This document shows positions 44,660 through 54,328 of a stretch of DNA of 63,483 nt, one piece after another. A program made the translations under genes and the position numbers. Numbering within the stretch: position 1 is the stretch's first letter; each line of letters opens with the position of its first letter. This DNA is from CAZNPL01 sp964574815 (GTDB lineage: Bacteria; Planctomycetota; Phycisphaerae; UBA1845): assembly GCA_964574815.1 (NCBI GenBank), contig CAZNPL010000042.1, positions 1-63,483 on the forward strand, in the 5' to 3' direction. Under the pieces are notes generated by a model, which saw nothing but the letters and a program-made list of their open reading frames with translations, was not told where the DNA came from and did not search any database.

Positions 44660-45367
44660 ATGTTTGAGGAGGGGATCTCTCAACAGTGGCTGCGCCGTGC
44701 GGCGTGGGTCACGTACCTATTTTTTGGTTTCTTCGCGTTGCTCGGCTTGGCGTACGTCTGGTATGCCGCCGCGGGAGGGGCGGTCCTGCACGCGCTGGTC
44801 GGCGCAGGCGTTGCACTGGGCTCACTCGGCCTCGGAATCGGAATGCACTGCATCGTCCAGTTGGCGCGCGTCGTGGCCGGGAACGGCCGGCAGGTCGAGG
44901 AGTTCCATCGGCGCATCGATGCACTGGAGCAGGCCCTCGAATCAAGCGCAATGTTCGTGCGGCTGCCCTCGAGCGCGTCCGGCGAACCCACTTCGCTCGT
45001 GGCAGGCGCGGTCGAGTCCTCCCGATATCCGAGATTGGCGCAAGCGGAATCAGCGCCGGACGACGTTCCCGAGCCTGAATTCAACGCCGAAACGGAAAGC
45101 CTGGAGCAAGAGGCCGAGGATACTTCCGGCGGTGCCGGCGCCCAGCCGCTCCCGATCGACGTTCTCCGCGCCACGTTCCGTGAGTCCGTCTACGCCGGGG
45201 ATTTCGCCGGCGCCATCGAGGTGGGCGAAGCGATGGCGGCCGGTTACCCCGAGAGCAAGATGGCCGCTCAGTTTCGGCAGTTGCGCCCGGTTCTGGCCGA
45301 GCGCTCACGTCAAGCACGGCTGAACGCAAATCGCGAAGACAGCGCCGGGCAGCCCTCCTCGCCCTGA
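44660..45367 (+). CDS. Membrane protein with acidic linker and helical C-terminus
   Basis: 235 residues, ATG 44660. Two hydrophobic segments (~15-36, ~40-68), a short coiled coil (RQVEEFHRRIDALEQALESS), an acidic disordered stretch (~120-165) and a helical pair at the end (YAGDFAGAIEVGEAMAAGYP), TPR-like. 50 bases after manA and possibly co-transcribed. Function unknown. Confidence 0.65.
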   Translation: MFEEGISQQWLRRAAWVTYLFFGFFALLGLAYVWYAAAGGAVLHALVGAGVALGSLGLGIGMHCIVQLARVVAGNGRQVEEFHRRIDALEQALESSAMFVRLPSSASGEPTSLVAGAVESSRYPRLAQAESAPDDVPEPEFNAETESLEQEAEDTSGGAGAQPLPIDVLRATFRESVYAGDFAGAIEVGEAMAAGYPESKMAAQFRQLRPVLAERSRQARLNANREDSAGQPSSP

Positions 45368-45717
45368 GAAGCCTGATCCACGCTGGGTTCAGCAGTGTTT
45401 TGCGAAAAGTCCATTTCCGCTTGTTTCGTTTTCCCGGACCTGATAAACTCGCTACTGAGTGGCTGGTGATGACCTGCCGTTCGGGCCTAAACGATCACGA
45501 AATCAGTTGATCGGTCACGCACTGCGGCGTGCCGTGCCCTTCGCTTCCCGGCGTGAGGTACGGCGCCAACGCTGAGTGCGCAATGGACGCGTCAAGCATG
45601 ATGCGCGGGGGAACGATCCCCGCTCCATGCGCGCGCTCCGACCCGAACGCACGTTCATAGCGGGCCGGCCGACCCAAGTAGCCGTCGATGGAAGACCATT
45701 TACAGGAGACCGGGGTA
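45368..45717. other. Intergenic region before the giant repeat protein
   Basis: 350 bases. A hairpin GCGGGG (45605-45610) / CCCCGC (45618-45623) resembles the GGGGAC repeats near 19950. A weak promoter-like pair TTGTTT...TAAACT (17-base spacing) lies near 45413-45441. No gene supported. Confidence 0.4.
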
Positions 45718-48700
45718 ATGGCGAGCAAGCGAGTTGGAAACTGTCAGCATCGGCGTCAATCGAGGAGCACGCTTGGAGCGGTAGTGCTCGGGTGCGTCGT
45801 GATCGGATGGGGAACGTGGGCGCGCGGCGCAGCGTCAAACGGCAACGCGGAAGCACGCCCGGCCGGCGACCCGGTCGGCGCCTGCTGCACCGATGGCGAG
45901 TGCTTTGTCGGGCCGCAGACACAATGCCCAGGCACTTTTCTAGGAGCGGGAACCGCATGCCAGGCACCGGAGGCCTGTTGCATCGATGGCCCTAACGGCT
46001 CTTTTTGCATCGACACGGATCCGCGCTGTTGCGCGGCGCTGGGTGGGACCCGCCAGGGGGCCGGCACTTCTTGCGTGGGAGACTCAGACGGGAACGGGAT
46101 CGACGACGCTTGTCGCCGATGCATCCCGGACGCCGGTGGCCAGCGATGCGTCAGCGCAGACTGCGCCGGAGCCCGAACCGACGAAGCATGCCAAGCCACT
46201 TGTGTCGAATTCGATCCGGCATCCGGAAGGACTCGCGTGGTCGAATGCACCTGCCAGAGCGTTGACGTGTGCTGGGCCGTTGTCCCAACGGATGGCTCGC
46301 CGCCGTTCTGCGGGGGTTCCTGCCTAACGACCGACGAAGTGTGCACGGCCGAGACCGAACGTCTTGCGGACGGTCGAATCCGCTTGTGCTGTGGTTGCCA
46401 GACGCCGCAACTCGAAGCCTGTTGCTTCCCGGCCGAAGGATGCGCCGACCTGACCGCGGCCGACTGCCTGACCAACAACGGCGCGCCCCTGGGACCGGGA
46501 ACCGCCTGCCTCGGCGACAATAACAACAACGGCACGGACGACGCCTGCGAACTGGACGAACCTTGTGAGGAGTGCGGGCCCGGACCACACTGGATCGACG
46601 AGTGCGCCGCCGGGCAGGACAGAATGCCGTCGGGCGCGCTGATCGGTTTGGATCGCGATCTCGATCCCGACTGTACCCCGGATACCAACCTGATCCTGAG
46701 CGGTCCGGTGACGGTAAGGCGATCCGACCCGCTCGACGATTCGAGTCATTTCCCCGGCACGTCTCCGGTCGATGGCCACCTGGATGTGCTCGACACTGAA
46801 ATGGTCTCTCTTCATCTGACTGGCAGCGGCGTCATCATGCGGGCCGGCGCCGGGCTGGGCGGTGGCGGGGTACTGCCGGCGACACTCGGCGCCATCGTCG
46901 AGGATACGAGTGATGCCGGAAGAGCCGACAGCTTCTTCGATATCTGGGTTGAGGTGGAGTTGGACGGCGGGCAGTCCGTTTACAATCATGAACCTCTACG
47001 CGTCAAGACCACGATCGACTGCGTTCCCCCTGACAGGACCTACATTCATCCGCAGGGATGCGTGGACCTGTTTGACTCCCCGTTCCCCGGCACCGGCCAA
47101 CTTGTGGCGCGCCTGGTGACGGCAGATCACTCCACTTTTCCCGAGTGCGGCGACCCCACGACCGGCGACTGTCTGTCTGCCAATCGCACTCCGTTCTGCG
47201 ACGATAAAGCGTGTTGCGAAGCGATCTGCGATTTTGACCCCTTCTGCTGCGAAGGCACATGGGACGACGTATGCGCTGAGCGTGCCGCCGGCATTTGCGG
47301 TCCGCAGGCATGCTGCCTGGCCGGCGGTGACTGCGCCATCCTGACGATTGACGAATGCGCCGATCGCCAAGGGGTTCCGATGGGACCGTTCACCGACTGC
47401 CTGGGTGACGGCAACAACAACGGTCGCGATGACGCATGCGACGCTGACGTACCATGCGAGCACTGCGGTCCCGGCCCGCACTGGATCGATGAGTGCACCG
47501 CCGGCGTCGATATCATGCCATCCGGTGCCCTCGTGGGCATCTCCACGGACGGCGACTGCATTCCCGATACGAATCTGGTTTTGAGTGGACCCGCCCGGGT
47601 GCGTCGTAGTCCCGCGCTGGATATATCAATCAACCTCCCGGGCATCGGAATGCCCGACGGTCATCTGGACGTCATCGACACCGAAATGGAGTCCCTGGTC
47701 CTCAGCGGCGGCGGCGTCACCTTGACCGCCGGTGAAGGGCTTGGAAACGGCGGCGTGCTCGGTCGTTCGATCGGCACAATTCTCGAGCAGCCCGCCGACG
47801 CCTCGGTAGGTGACAGCGTCTTCGGCATCCTCTTCGAGGTGGACCTGGGCGGCGGGCAACTCGCCTATAACCACATGCCACTGCCGGTGACGGCCAAGAT
47901 CGACTGCATCCCGCCGGATACGGTCTACATCCACCCGCGCGGTTGCTTCGACCTCTTTGACTCGCCGGAACCAGGCACGGGCAACATCATCGCGAAACTC
48001 GTGACGGCGAACCACTCGACGTTCCCCGAATGCGGCGATCCCGCCACCGGCGACTGCTTCAGGCCGAACGGCACACCCTACTGCGACGACGCTGAGTGCT
48101 GCCGCAGGGTGTGCGAGATCGAACCTGATTGCTGCCTCTTCGGCTGGAGCGAGGCGTGCGCCGACCTGGCGGTTGAGGTCTGCCCGAGAACACAGGCTTG
48201 CTGCCTCGCCGAAGGGGCTTGTCAGGACCTGCCGGCGGACCAGTGTCGCGAGCAGGGCGGTCTGCCGCGTGGCGAAGGCACCGCGTGCGAGGGTGATCAG
48301 AACGGCAACGGGCGCGACGACGCTTGCGATGCCGACGAACCGTGCGAGCACTGTGGCCCCGGTCCGCACTGGGTGGACGAGTGCCCAGCCGGTAGCGACA
48401 TCATGCCGTCCAGTGCCTTGGTCGGCATCTCGACCGACGGCGACTGCATCCCCGATACAAACCTGGTGCTCAGCGGACCGGCCGTCATCGGACGCTCCGG
48501 CCCCTTGGATGACTCGCTTCAGTTTCCCGGCATCGCCCCGACCGACGGACACCTCGAGATCATCGACACCGAGATGATTTCGTTGAACCTGACAGGCAAC
48601 GGGGTCACCCTGATCGCCGGTGCCGGCCTCGGCAACGGCGGTGTGCTGCCGCCGACGCTGGGGGCTATCGTCGAACAGTCAGCCGACCCGGCGTTGGCCG

Positions 48701-51700
48701 ACAGTTTCTTCGGCGTCATGTTCGAGGTTGATCTGGGCGGCGGGCTGTTGGCCTATAATCACACCCCGCTGGAAGTAAAGACCGAGATCGATTGCCTTCC
48801 GCCGGATGCGATCTACATGCACCCGCGCGGCTGTTTCGATCTGTTCGATTCACCCGAACCGGGTACTGGTAACGTGGTCGCGAAGCTCGTGACCGCTGAC
48901 CACTCCACGTTCCCCGTCTGCGGCGATCCGACGACGGGTGACTGCTTCAGGGCGAACGGCACACCCTATTGCGACAATGTCGACTGCTGCACACGGGTCT
49001 GCGAGTTCGAGCCACGCTGCTGCACCGAAAGCTGGGCGCCCGTATGTGCGGACCTGGCCCTCGAACTTTGCCCAAGGCCCCAGGCCTGCTGCCTGTCCGA
49101 TGGGTTGTGCGATGACCTGGCACCGCAGAAGTGCCGTGAGCAGGGCGGTGTTCCGCTCGGCGAAGGGACGGCGTGCCTGGGCGACAACGACGGCAACGGC
49201 CGCGATGACGTGTGCGACGCAGACGACCCGTGCGAGGGCTGCGGTCCGGGACCACACTGGATCGACCAGTGTCCGGCGGGCGCAGACGTGCTGCCTTCCG
49301 GCGCCCTGGTCGGCGTGGACCTGGACCTCGATGAGAACTGTGAACCGGATGTGCACCTGGTGTTCAACGGTTACGCCCTGGTGGAACGAAGCGTTCCATT
49401 GGACGATTCCGGGCACTTTCCTGGTGTGGCGCCGGTGGATGGTCACTTGGAGGTCGCTGATACGGAAATCCTCCTGATGCATCTGACGGGTGCCAGCGGA
49501 AATCTGATCGCTGGAACGTTGGGAAGCGCGCTCTTGCTACCGTCCGTGGGCACGGTCGTTGAACAACCGTCCGACCCGGGGCTGGCGGACAGCTTCTTTG
49601 ACGTATTGTTCGAGGTGGATCTAGGCGGCGGAACGCTCGCATACAACCATGAACCCCTGCGGCTGCGTTCAAAAATTGATTGCGTGCCGCCCGATACAAT
49701 CTTCCTTGCCCCGACAAGCTGCATTGATCTGTTCGATACACCTGAGCCGGGTGCCGGACAGGTAGTCGCGCGACTGGTGCGAGCGGAGAATTCCACGTCT
49801 CCCGACTGCGGAGATCCCACGGCGGGCGACTGCTTCGCGCCGAATGGCACGCCCTATTGCGACAACTCGGAATGCTGCAATCGCGTTTGCGAGCTTGAGC
49901 CACGATGTTGCACCGAAGGTTGGGCGCGGGCATGTGTGGACTTGGCCGTCGAAGTCTGTCCCAGACCGCAGGCCTGCTGCTTTAGCGAGGGTCGCTGCGA
50001 CGACCTACCGCCGCTCAAATGCCGCGAGCAGAGCGGCGTGCCACTTGGCGAGGGCACGGCGTGCCTGGGCGACAACGACGGCAACGGCCGCGATGACGCC
50101 TGCGATGCGGACGGCCCGTGCGAGGGTTGCGGTCCGGGTCCGCACTGGATCGACCAGTGCCCGGCTGGTGCAGACGTGCTGCCTTCGGGCGCCCTGGTCG
50201 GCGTGGACCTCGACCTGGATCCGAATTGCGAGCCCGACGTGACCCTCGTATTCAACGGCCGCGCGCTCGTCGAGCGCAGCGCTCCGCTGGACGATTCCGG
50301 GCAGTTCCCCGGCTCGGCGCCGGTGGACGGGCATCTGGACGTCGTGGACACCGAGATCCTTTCGATGGACCTGACGGGCGCCTCTGGGCGCCTGATTGCC
50401 GGAACGCAGGCAAGTGGCGGCATTTTGCAGCCGTCGCTCGGTGCGGTCGTCGAACAGCCGTCCGATCCTGCCCTCGGGAACAGCTTCTTCGACATTTACG
50501 TCGAACTCGATGTGCCGCAATCGAGCACAGGCGGTGTCATGCGCGCCTACAACCACGAAGCGCTGCGCCTGACGTCGAAGATCGACTGCGTTCCGCCGGA
50601 CACCATCTTCTTGGCCCCGACGACCTGCATTGATCTTTTCGACCGGCCCGAGCCGGGTACGGGCGACGTCGTCGCGCGTCTGGTGCGCGCGGAGAACTCG
50701 ACCTCTCCCAAATGCGGGGACCCGGCCACGGGCGACTGCTTCGCGCCGAACGGAACCCCCTACTGTCATGACGAGACGTGTTGTCGTCGTGTGTGCGAAC
50801 TGGAGCCGGACTGCTGCGAGGTCGGTTGGACCGAGGCCTGCGTCAGTCTCGCCCGCGAGAACTGCGTGCCGCGCGGCGCCTGCTGCTTCGGAGATAGCTG
50901 CACCGAGCTGACACGCAAGGAATGCGCGAACCAGGGCGGAAGTTATGTCGGCGACGGCACGGTCTGCGGTGCAGTGGGCTCCTGCTGCTTCGGGCTGGAC
51001 GGATGCCGCGAGGTGCATCGGGCCTGTTGCGCTGCGATGGGCGGGTCGTTCTTCCCGGGAGAGTGCCAGGCCCCGCAGGCCTGCTGCCTGCCGCTCGGCG
51101 TTCCCGGTGGAACCTGCGGCTGCGTCGAGATCGAACCGAGGTGCTGCCTCGACCTGGGCGGCGATCCGCTCGGGCCGGACTCGAGCTGCGCCAACAACGC
51201 CTGTGGTCGAGGGCCGTTCATCGTCCATCGCCGCGGTCGCCCGGATCAGACGCGTCCGTGCACCGGCTATATGGACCCGCGCATCGAAAGCGACAACGGC
51301 GTGGACCTTAACAAGGGCGTTCAGCAGTTGGTGATCGTCTTCAGCGAACCGGTGTTCTCGCCGGGAGGCGGCCCTGTCGGAACTGGGGACTTCATCGTCA
51401 CAGAAACCGGCAACGCGAACCCCCCGACCGTCGCCAGCGTGAGTACAACGGACGGCATCGAGTTTGCGATTCGCTTGAGTCGGATCATCACGCTGCAGGA
51501 GTGGACAACGATCCAGGCGGTCGTGGTCGACGGGTGCGGCAACCGGATCGTGAATGTCGGAAACCTCGGCCCCGGCGAGCGGGAGCCTGACCGCGTAGAC
51601 CTGGGCTTCCTCCCCGGCAACATCAATCAGGACCCGCAGGTGACGCCGCAGGACCTGATCCACCTGCGACAGTTCCTGGTCGCCGGCTCGTTCCACAATG

Positions 51701-51849
51701 ACTGCGCCGACATCTGGTTCTTTGATATCGATCGTGACGGCGTCATGCCTGAGCCGCAGGACCTGCTCAGGTTCCGGCAGATGATCGCCGGTACGCCGCC
51801 GGCGACTCGGGCGTGGCCGCTGGCGACCATGAACTCGCCGCAGCCGTAG
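45718..51849 (+). CDS. Giant Cys-rich secreted protein with five ~296-residue repeats and dockerin-like end
   Basis: 2,043 residues from the ATG at 45718 (AGGAG upstream; ATG 45688 is in frame). A signal segment (LGAVVLGCVVIGWGTWARGA) is followed by a ~260-residue Cys-rich head. Five repeats then start with CExCGPGPHWIDxC. Each holds a beta-rich part (PSGALVG, DGHLDVxDTE, FxVELDGG), a CIDLFDxPEPGTG segment, a Cys-rich knot (CGDPxTGDCFxPNGTPYC) and a calcium-like GDNDGNGRDDACDAD. Small ACC-type modules follow, then a domain with VIVFSEPVFSPGGG and a dockerin-like tail (GNINQDPQVTPQDLIHLRQF; DIDRDGVMPEPQDLLRF). Probably a surface or extracellular-matrix protein; no enzymatic motif seen. Confidence 0.85.
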   Translation: MASKRVGNCQHRRQSRSTLGAVVLGCVVIGWGTWARGAASNGNAEARPAGDPVGACCTDGECFVGPQTQCPGTFLGAGTACQAPEACCIDGPNGSFCIDTDPRCCAALGGTRQGAGTSCVGDSDGNGIDDACRRCIPDAGGQRCVSADCAGARTDEACQATCVEFDPASGRTRVVECTCQSVDVCWAVVPTDGSPPFCGGSCLTTDEVCTAETERLADGRIRLCCGCQTPQLEACCFPAEGCADLTAADCLTNNGAPLGPGTACLGDNNNNGTDDACELDEPCEECGPGPHWIDECAAGQDRMPSGALIGLDRDLDPDCTPDTNLILSGPVTVRRSDPLDDSSHFPGTSPVDGHLDVLDTEMVSLHLTGSGVIMRAGAGLGGGGVLPATLGAIVEDTSDAGRADSFFDIWVEVELDGGQSVYNHEPLRVKTTIDCVPPDRTYIHPQGCVDLFDSPFPGTGQLVARLVTADHSTFPECGDPTTGDCLSANRTPFCDDKACCEAICDFDPFCCEGTWDDVCAERAAGICGPQACCLAGGDCAILTIDECADRQGVPMGPFTDCLGDGNNNGRDDACDADVPCEHCGPGPHWIDECTAGVDIMPSGALVGISTDGDCIPDTNLVLSGPARVRRSPALDISINLPGIGMPDGHLDVIDTEMESLVLSGGGVTLTAGEGLGNGGVLGRSIGTILEQPADASVGDSVFGILFEVDLGGGQLAYNHMPLPVTAKIDCIPPDTVYIHPRGCFDLFDSPEPGTGNIIAKLVTANHSTFPECGDPATGDCFRPNGTPYCDDAECCRRVCEIEPDCCLFGWSEACADLAVEVCPRTQACCLAEGACQDLPADQCREQGGLPRGEGTACEGDQNGNGRDDACDADEPCEHCGPGPHWVDECPAGSDIMPSSALVGISTDGDCIPDTNLVLSGPAVIGRSGPLDDSLQFPGIAPTDGHLEIIDTEMISLNLTGNGVTLIAGAGLGNGGVLPPTLGAIVEQSADPALADSFFGVMFEVDLGGGLLAYNHTPLEVKTEIDCLPPDAIYMHPRGCFDLFDSPEPGTGNVVAKLVTADHSTFPVCGDPTTGDCFRANGTPYCDNVDCCTRVCEFEPRCCTESWAPVCADLALELCPRPQACCLSDGLCDDLAPQKCREQGGVPLGEGTACLGDNDGNGRDDVCDADDPCEGCGPGPHWIDQCPAGADVLPSGALVGVDLDLDENCEPDVHLVFNGYALVERSVPLDDSGHFPGVAPVDGHLEVADTEILLMHLTGASGNLIAGTLGSALLLPSVGTVVEQPSDPGLADSFFDVLFEVDLGGGTLAYNHEPLRLRSKIDCVPPDTIFLAPTSCIDLFDTPEPGAGQVVARLVRAENSTSPDCGDPTAGDCFAPNGTPYCDNSECCNRVCELEPRCCTEGWARACVDLAVEVCPRPQACCFSEGRCDDLPPLKCREQSGVPLGEGTACLGDNDGNGRDDACDADGPCEGCGPGPHWIDQCPAGADVLPSGALVGVDLDLDPNCEPDVTLVFNGRALVERSAPLDDSGQFPGSAPVDGHLDVVDTEILSMDLTGASGRLIAGTQASGGILQPSLGAVVEQPSDPALGNSFFDIYVELDVPQSSTGGVMRAYNHEALRLTSKIDCVPPDTIFLAPTTCIDLFDRPEPGTGDVVARLVRAENSTSPKCGDPATGDCFAPNGTPYCHDETCCRRVCELEPDCCEVGWTEACVSLARENCVPRGACCFGDSCTELTRKECANQGGSYVGDGTVCGAVGSCCFGLDGCREVHRACCAAMGGSFFPGECQAPQACCLPLGVPGGTCGCVEIEPRCCLDLGGDPLGPDSSCANNACGRGPFIVHRRGRPDQTRPCTGYMDPRIESDNGVDLNKGVQQLVIVFSEPVFSPGGGPVGTGDFIVTETGNANPPTVASVSTTDGIEFAIRLSRIITLQEWTTIQAVVVDGCGNRIVNVGNLGPGEREPDRVDLGFLPGNINQDPQVTPQDLIHLRQFLVAGSFHNDCADIWFFDIDRDGVMPEPQDLLRFRQMIAGTPPATRAWPLATMNSPQP
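46564..51006 (+). repeat. Five tandem ~888-bp coding repeats
   Basis: Unit starts at 46564, 47455, 48343, 49231 and 50119: one spacing of 891 and three of 888 bases. Units 4 and 5 are the most alike (long stretches nearly identical), so they are the youngest duplication. Unit 5 carries a short in-frame insertion (around PQSSTGGVMRA). Such repeats recombine easily, so copy number may vary and short-read assembly here may be unreliable. Confidence 0.85.
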
Positions 51850-51875
51850 CGGCACCGGTACGGCTTGCGCAAACA

Positions 51876-51910
51876 AAAGCCCGCCGCGGGACAGCCTCGC
51901 GGCGGGCTTT
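51876..51910. terminator. Strong bidirectional terminator
   Basis: AAAGCCCGCCGCG (51876-51888) pairs with CGCGGCGGGCTTT (51898-51910), 13 bp with a 9-base loop. It lies between two convergent genes and serves both. Confidence 0.88.
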
Positions 51911-51949
51911 CTCTTGCCCGGATCCGACGACCGACCAGCGCCTTGCGGG

Positions 51950-52540
51950 TTACTGATCCACGTCGAGCAGGTGCCGATTGACCAGTTTGGTCATCTGGAA
52001 CATGTCGACCCGCTGCTTGCCGCCGAAAACCTTCTTGAGCGCCGCGTCGGCATTGATGATGCGGCGCTGGTTGGCGTCCTGGAGGTCGTTCTTCTTGATA
52101 TAGGCCCACAATTTCTTGGTCACCTGGGTGCGCGGCATCGGACGATTGCCGACCACCTGGGCCAAAGCGTTATCCGGCTGGAAAGGCCTCATGAAAGCGG
52201 CGTTCGGGGTCCGCTTTGCCGTTCGCGACCGAGTGGTGCCGGTGCGGCGTGCCGTGGCACGCGTTGTTGTACCGGCTTTTGTTTTTGTCGTGGTGCGGCT
52301 CGTGGCGGATCGGGTGTTGCGGGCGGTCGCTCTCGTGCGGCTCCCCGCAACGGATCGGGTGCGGGTGGATGCGGTTGTCGTACCGCGTCGGCGGGCAGTC
52401 GTCGTTCCGGTCGTTCTTCTGCCCGTCGTCGTGGTTCCTCTTCTGCTTGCGGTGGTCTTTTTCGTACCCGTGGACGTTCGGTTCCGTGTGGACCGCGCCC
52501 TGACCGTTCGGCTGGTTCGCCTGGTGCCTTTTGCTGGCAT
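51950..52540 (-). CDS. SWIB-domain protein with histone-H1-like basic tail
   Basis: 196 residues. Residues 1-112 are almost entirely Arg, Thr, Ser, Ala, Lys and Gly (TTTGRRTTGTTTARRRG and similar), a disordered cationic tail. Residues ~118-193 are a SWIB/MDM2 domain (FMRPFQPDNALAQVVG, PRTQVTKKLWAYIKKNDLQD, RRIINADAALKKVFG, FQMTKLVNRHL). SWIB domains occur in chlamydiae, planctomycetes and relatives, sometimes next to topoisomerase; eukaryotic ones are in chromatin remodellers. DNA compaction or binding is likely. Confidence 0.92.
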   Translation of the reverse strand: MPAKGTRRTSRTVRARSTRNRTSTGTKKTTASRRGTTTTGRRTTGTTTARRRGTTTASTRTRSVAGSRTRATARNTRSATSRTTTKTKAGTTTRATARRTGTTRSRTAKRTPNAAFMRPFQPDNALAQVVGNRPMPRTQVTKKLWAYIKKNDLQDANQRRIINADAALKKVFGGKQRVDMFQMTKLVNRHLLDVDQ

Positions 52541-52800
52541 GATTTCGCTCCTGAAGAAGGAAGCTTGCGTCTTACGTACAGCGGCCGTTCAACCGCGCGG
52601 TCCCACGCGGGACCTGATCTGGTTTGTCCCGTTCCCAGGACAACGCAGGATTCTTCGGTCTTTTCCTGGAGAAAGTTGAAGCAAATGCGCTCAAGGGGTC
52701 GACCGGACAACGCTTCATCGTCCATTCGACGCCCGGCATCACTGCGATGAGTTTCACATCGTCCCGCTGCCGCGAATGCCCCGTTTCCCCGGGAGTTGCC
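52541..52800. other. Spacer between SWIB and PaaK-like genes
   Basis: 260 bases, no gene supported. It should contain the SWIB gene promoter on the minus strand; hexamers are not clear. Confidence 0.4.
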
Positions 52801-54183
52801 TCATCCCATGGTGACGGCGGGTGTCACAATCCCGCGCGAAGCAGCCGCGGCGGAGACAACATGACGGAACTTGCCCGTGTTCTGTCGGCCGATATGGTCG
52901 TTCACGTGGACCCGTACGGGCAATGATGCGCCAACGCACCTTCGAATCCCCTCGATGGCACGCTTCCGGACTGCTTCCCGAAGCGTACCGGCCGGGCTGA
53001 TAACCAGATCAATCGAACGGTCCTCACGCTGGCGAATCTGAAACCGCCCGATGCCCTCGAGGCCTCGCAACACGTAGATCGCGGCCAGCGCGTGCCGCAG
53101 AGTGCCGTCCTCGGCCATCAAGTGGTCCGTCCGGCGTCCGCGCACGTCCGCAAGCACGGCGAGGCCCCGTCCGCATGAACACGGCTCCGCCGCCAGTGCG
53201 CCAAGGTCGCCGGTGCGATAACGAATGAACGGCGTCGCGAAGTTGTCCAGGTTGGTGACCACGATTTCGCCGAGGGAACCGGGTTCCAGAGAACGCCCTT
53301 GCTCGTCCAGAACCTCGACGATCACGTGCTCGCTTGTCAGGTGCATACACCCGGCCGGGCACTCGTGTGCACAGAAGCCCGAATCGCGCCCGCCGTAACC
53401 GTCGGCCACCGGCACCCCGAAGTATGCTTCGATCGCGTCCCGCTGTTGGGCGTCGAGGACTTCCCCGGTCACGAAGACGGCTTTGAGCCGAGAGAGCCGG
53501 GTTCGCCGACCGGCCCCGGCGGCCCAGTCGCACAGCAGCGCGATGCTGCTGGGGTAGCCGAAGAGGCAGGCCGGGTCGAACGCCTCCATCCGTGTGAGGT
53601 AGCGAGCCATCCGCTCGGGCGCAAGATCGAACGCGCTGAGCAGCAAATCATTCAGAAAAAAGTCCCTGATCGATCGCAGCCGATCCTGCCGGCGGTTTTC
53701 GACGGGAGCACCCCAGATGTAGACCTCTGTGTCGCCGGGCTTGACGCCGAACCAGCGATGCGCTCGCATTCGGGCCGCCTTGTCGAATGCCTCGCGCCGA
53801 CGGTCCACCAGGAAGGTAAACGGCTCGCCGGTCGAACCCGCCGTACTCATCGTCCGCACCCCACGCGGGATATGCCGCGGCGAGACGCGGGAGACAATTC
53901 CTCGAAGTTCGACTTTGTCCACGACTGGCAAGGTGCTCAAAACGGCAAAAGGGTCGTCGTGGCGTGGGTCGGTGCCGTTCGCGTCAAACAAACGGCGATA
54001 ATGCAGGCTCGCGCTAGCGTAATGCCTGAATAAGCGAGCCAGCTTCCCGACCTGCAATCTGCGCAATTCCTCCGGTGACCACCACTGTGAGGCTTCCAAC
54101 TCCGCAAGCAGCGAAAACGTCGGCCGCCCGCGCAGACACTCCTGCAACGGGTAAAACACCTTTCGCACCAACCCGGCATGCAT
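52801..54183 (-). CDS. PaaK/CapK-like adenylate-forming protein
   Basis: 460 residues from the ATG at 54183. The AMP-binding core is MSTAGSTGEPFTF, followed by AFDPACLFGYPSSIALLCDW, KAVFVTGEVLDAQQRDAIEA, DGYGGRDSGFCAHECPAG and TPFIRYRTGDLGAL, the order seen in phenylacetate-CoA ligase and CapK proteins. A Cys set (FCAHECPAGC, CSCGRG) is also present, as in F390-synthetase-like members. It likely activates a carboxylic acid as an adenylate; homologues are frequent in polysaccharide clusters. Substrate unknown. Confidence 0.85.
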   Translation of the reverse strand: MHAGLVRKVFYPLQECLRGRPTFSLLAELEASQWWSPEELRRLQVGKLARLFRHYASASLHYRRLFDANGTDPRHDDPFAVLSTLPVVDKVELRGIVSRVSPRHIPRGVRTMSTAGSTGEPFTFLVDRRREAFDKAARMRAHRWFGVKPGDTEVYIWGAPVENRRQDRLRSIRDFFLNDLLLSAFDLAPERMARYLTRMEAFDPACLFGYPSSIALLCDWAAGAGRRTRLSRLKAVFVTGEVLDAQQRDAIEAYFGVPVADGYGGRDSGFCAHECPAGCMHLTSEHVIVEVLDEQGRSLEPGSLGEIVVTNLDNFATPFIRYRTGDLGALAAEPCSCGRGLAVLADVRGRRTDHLMAEDGTLRHALAAIYVLRGLEGIGRFQIRQREDRSIDLVISPAGTLREAVRKRAIEGIRRCVGASLPVRVHVNDHIGRQNTGKFRHVVSAAAASRGIVTPAVTMG

Positions 54184-54328
54184 TGAGCTGAGCCCCCGCG
54201 GCCACCAACCCCGGTTCGGGCATACTGCAGCGCGCACCACTCCGACCAGTCTCACGCCCGATATGTCGGTCGGTAAGACTCTACAGTTGAGCAAGTGGAT
54301 CCCAGGAGGGCTGTATGACGGGAGGCGC

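Noticed and set aside
46564..51006. CRISPR-like array
   Set aside because: The repeat period is 888 bp, in frame and coding; no spacers or cas genes.
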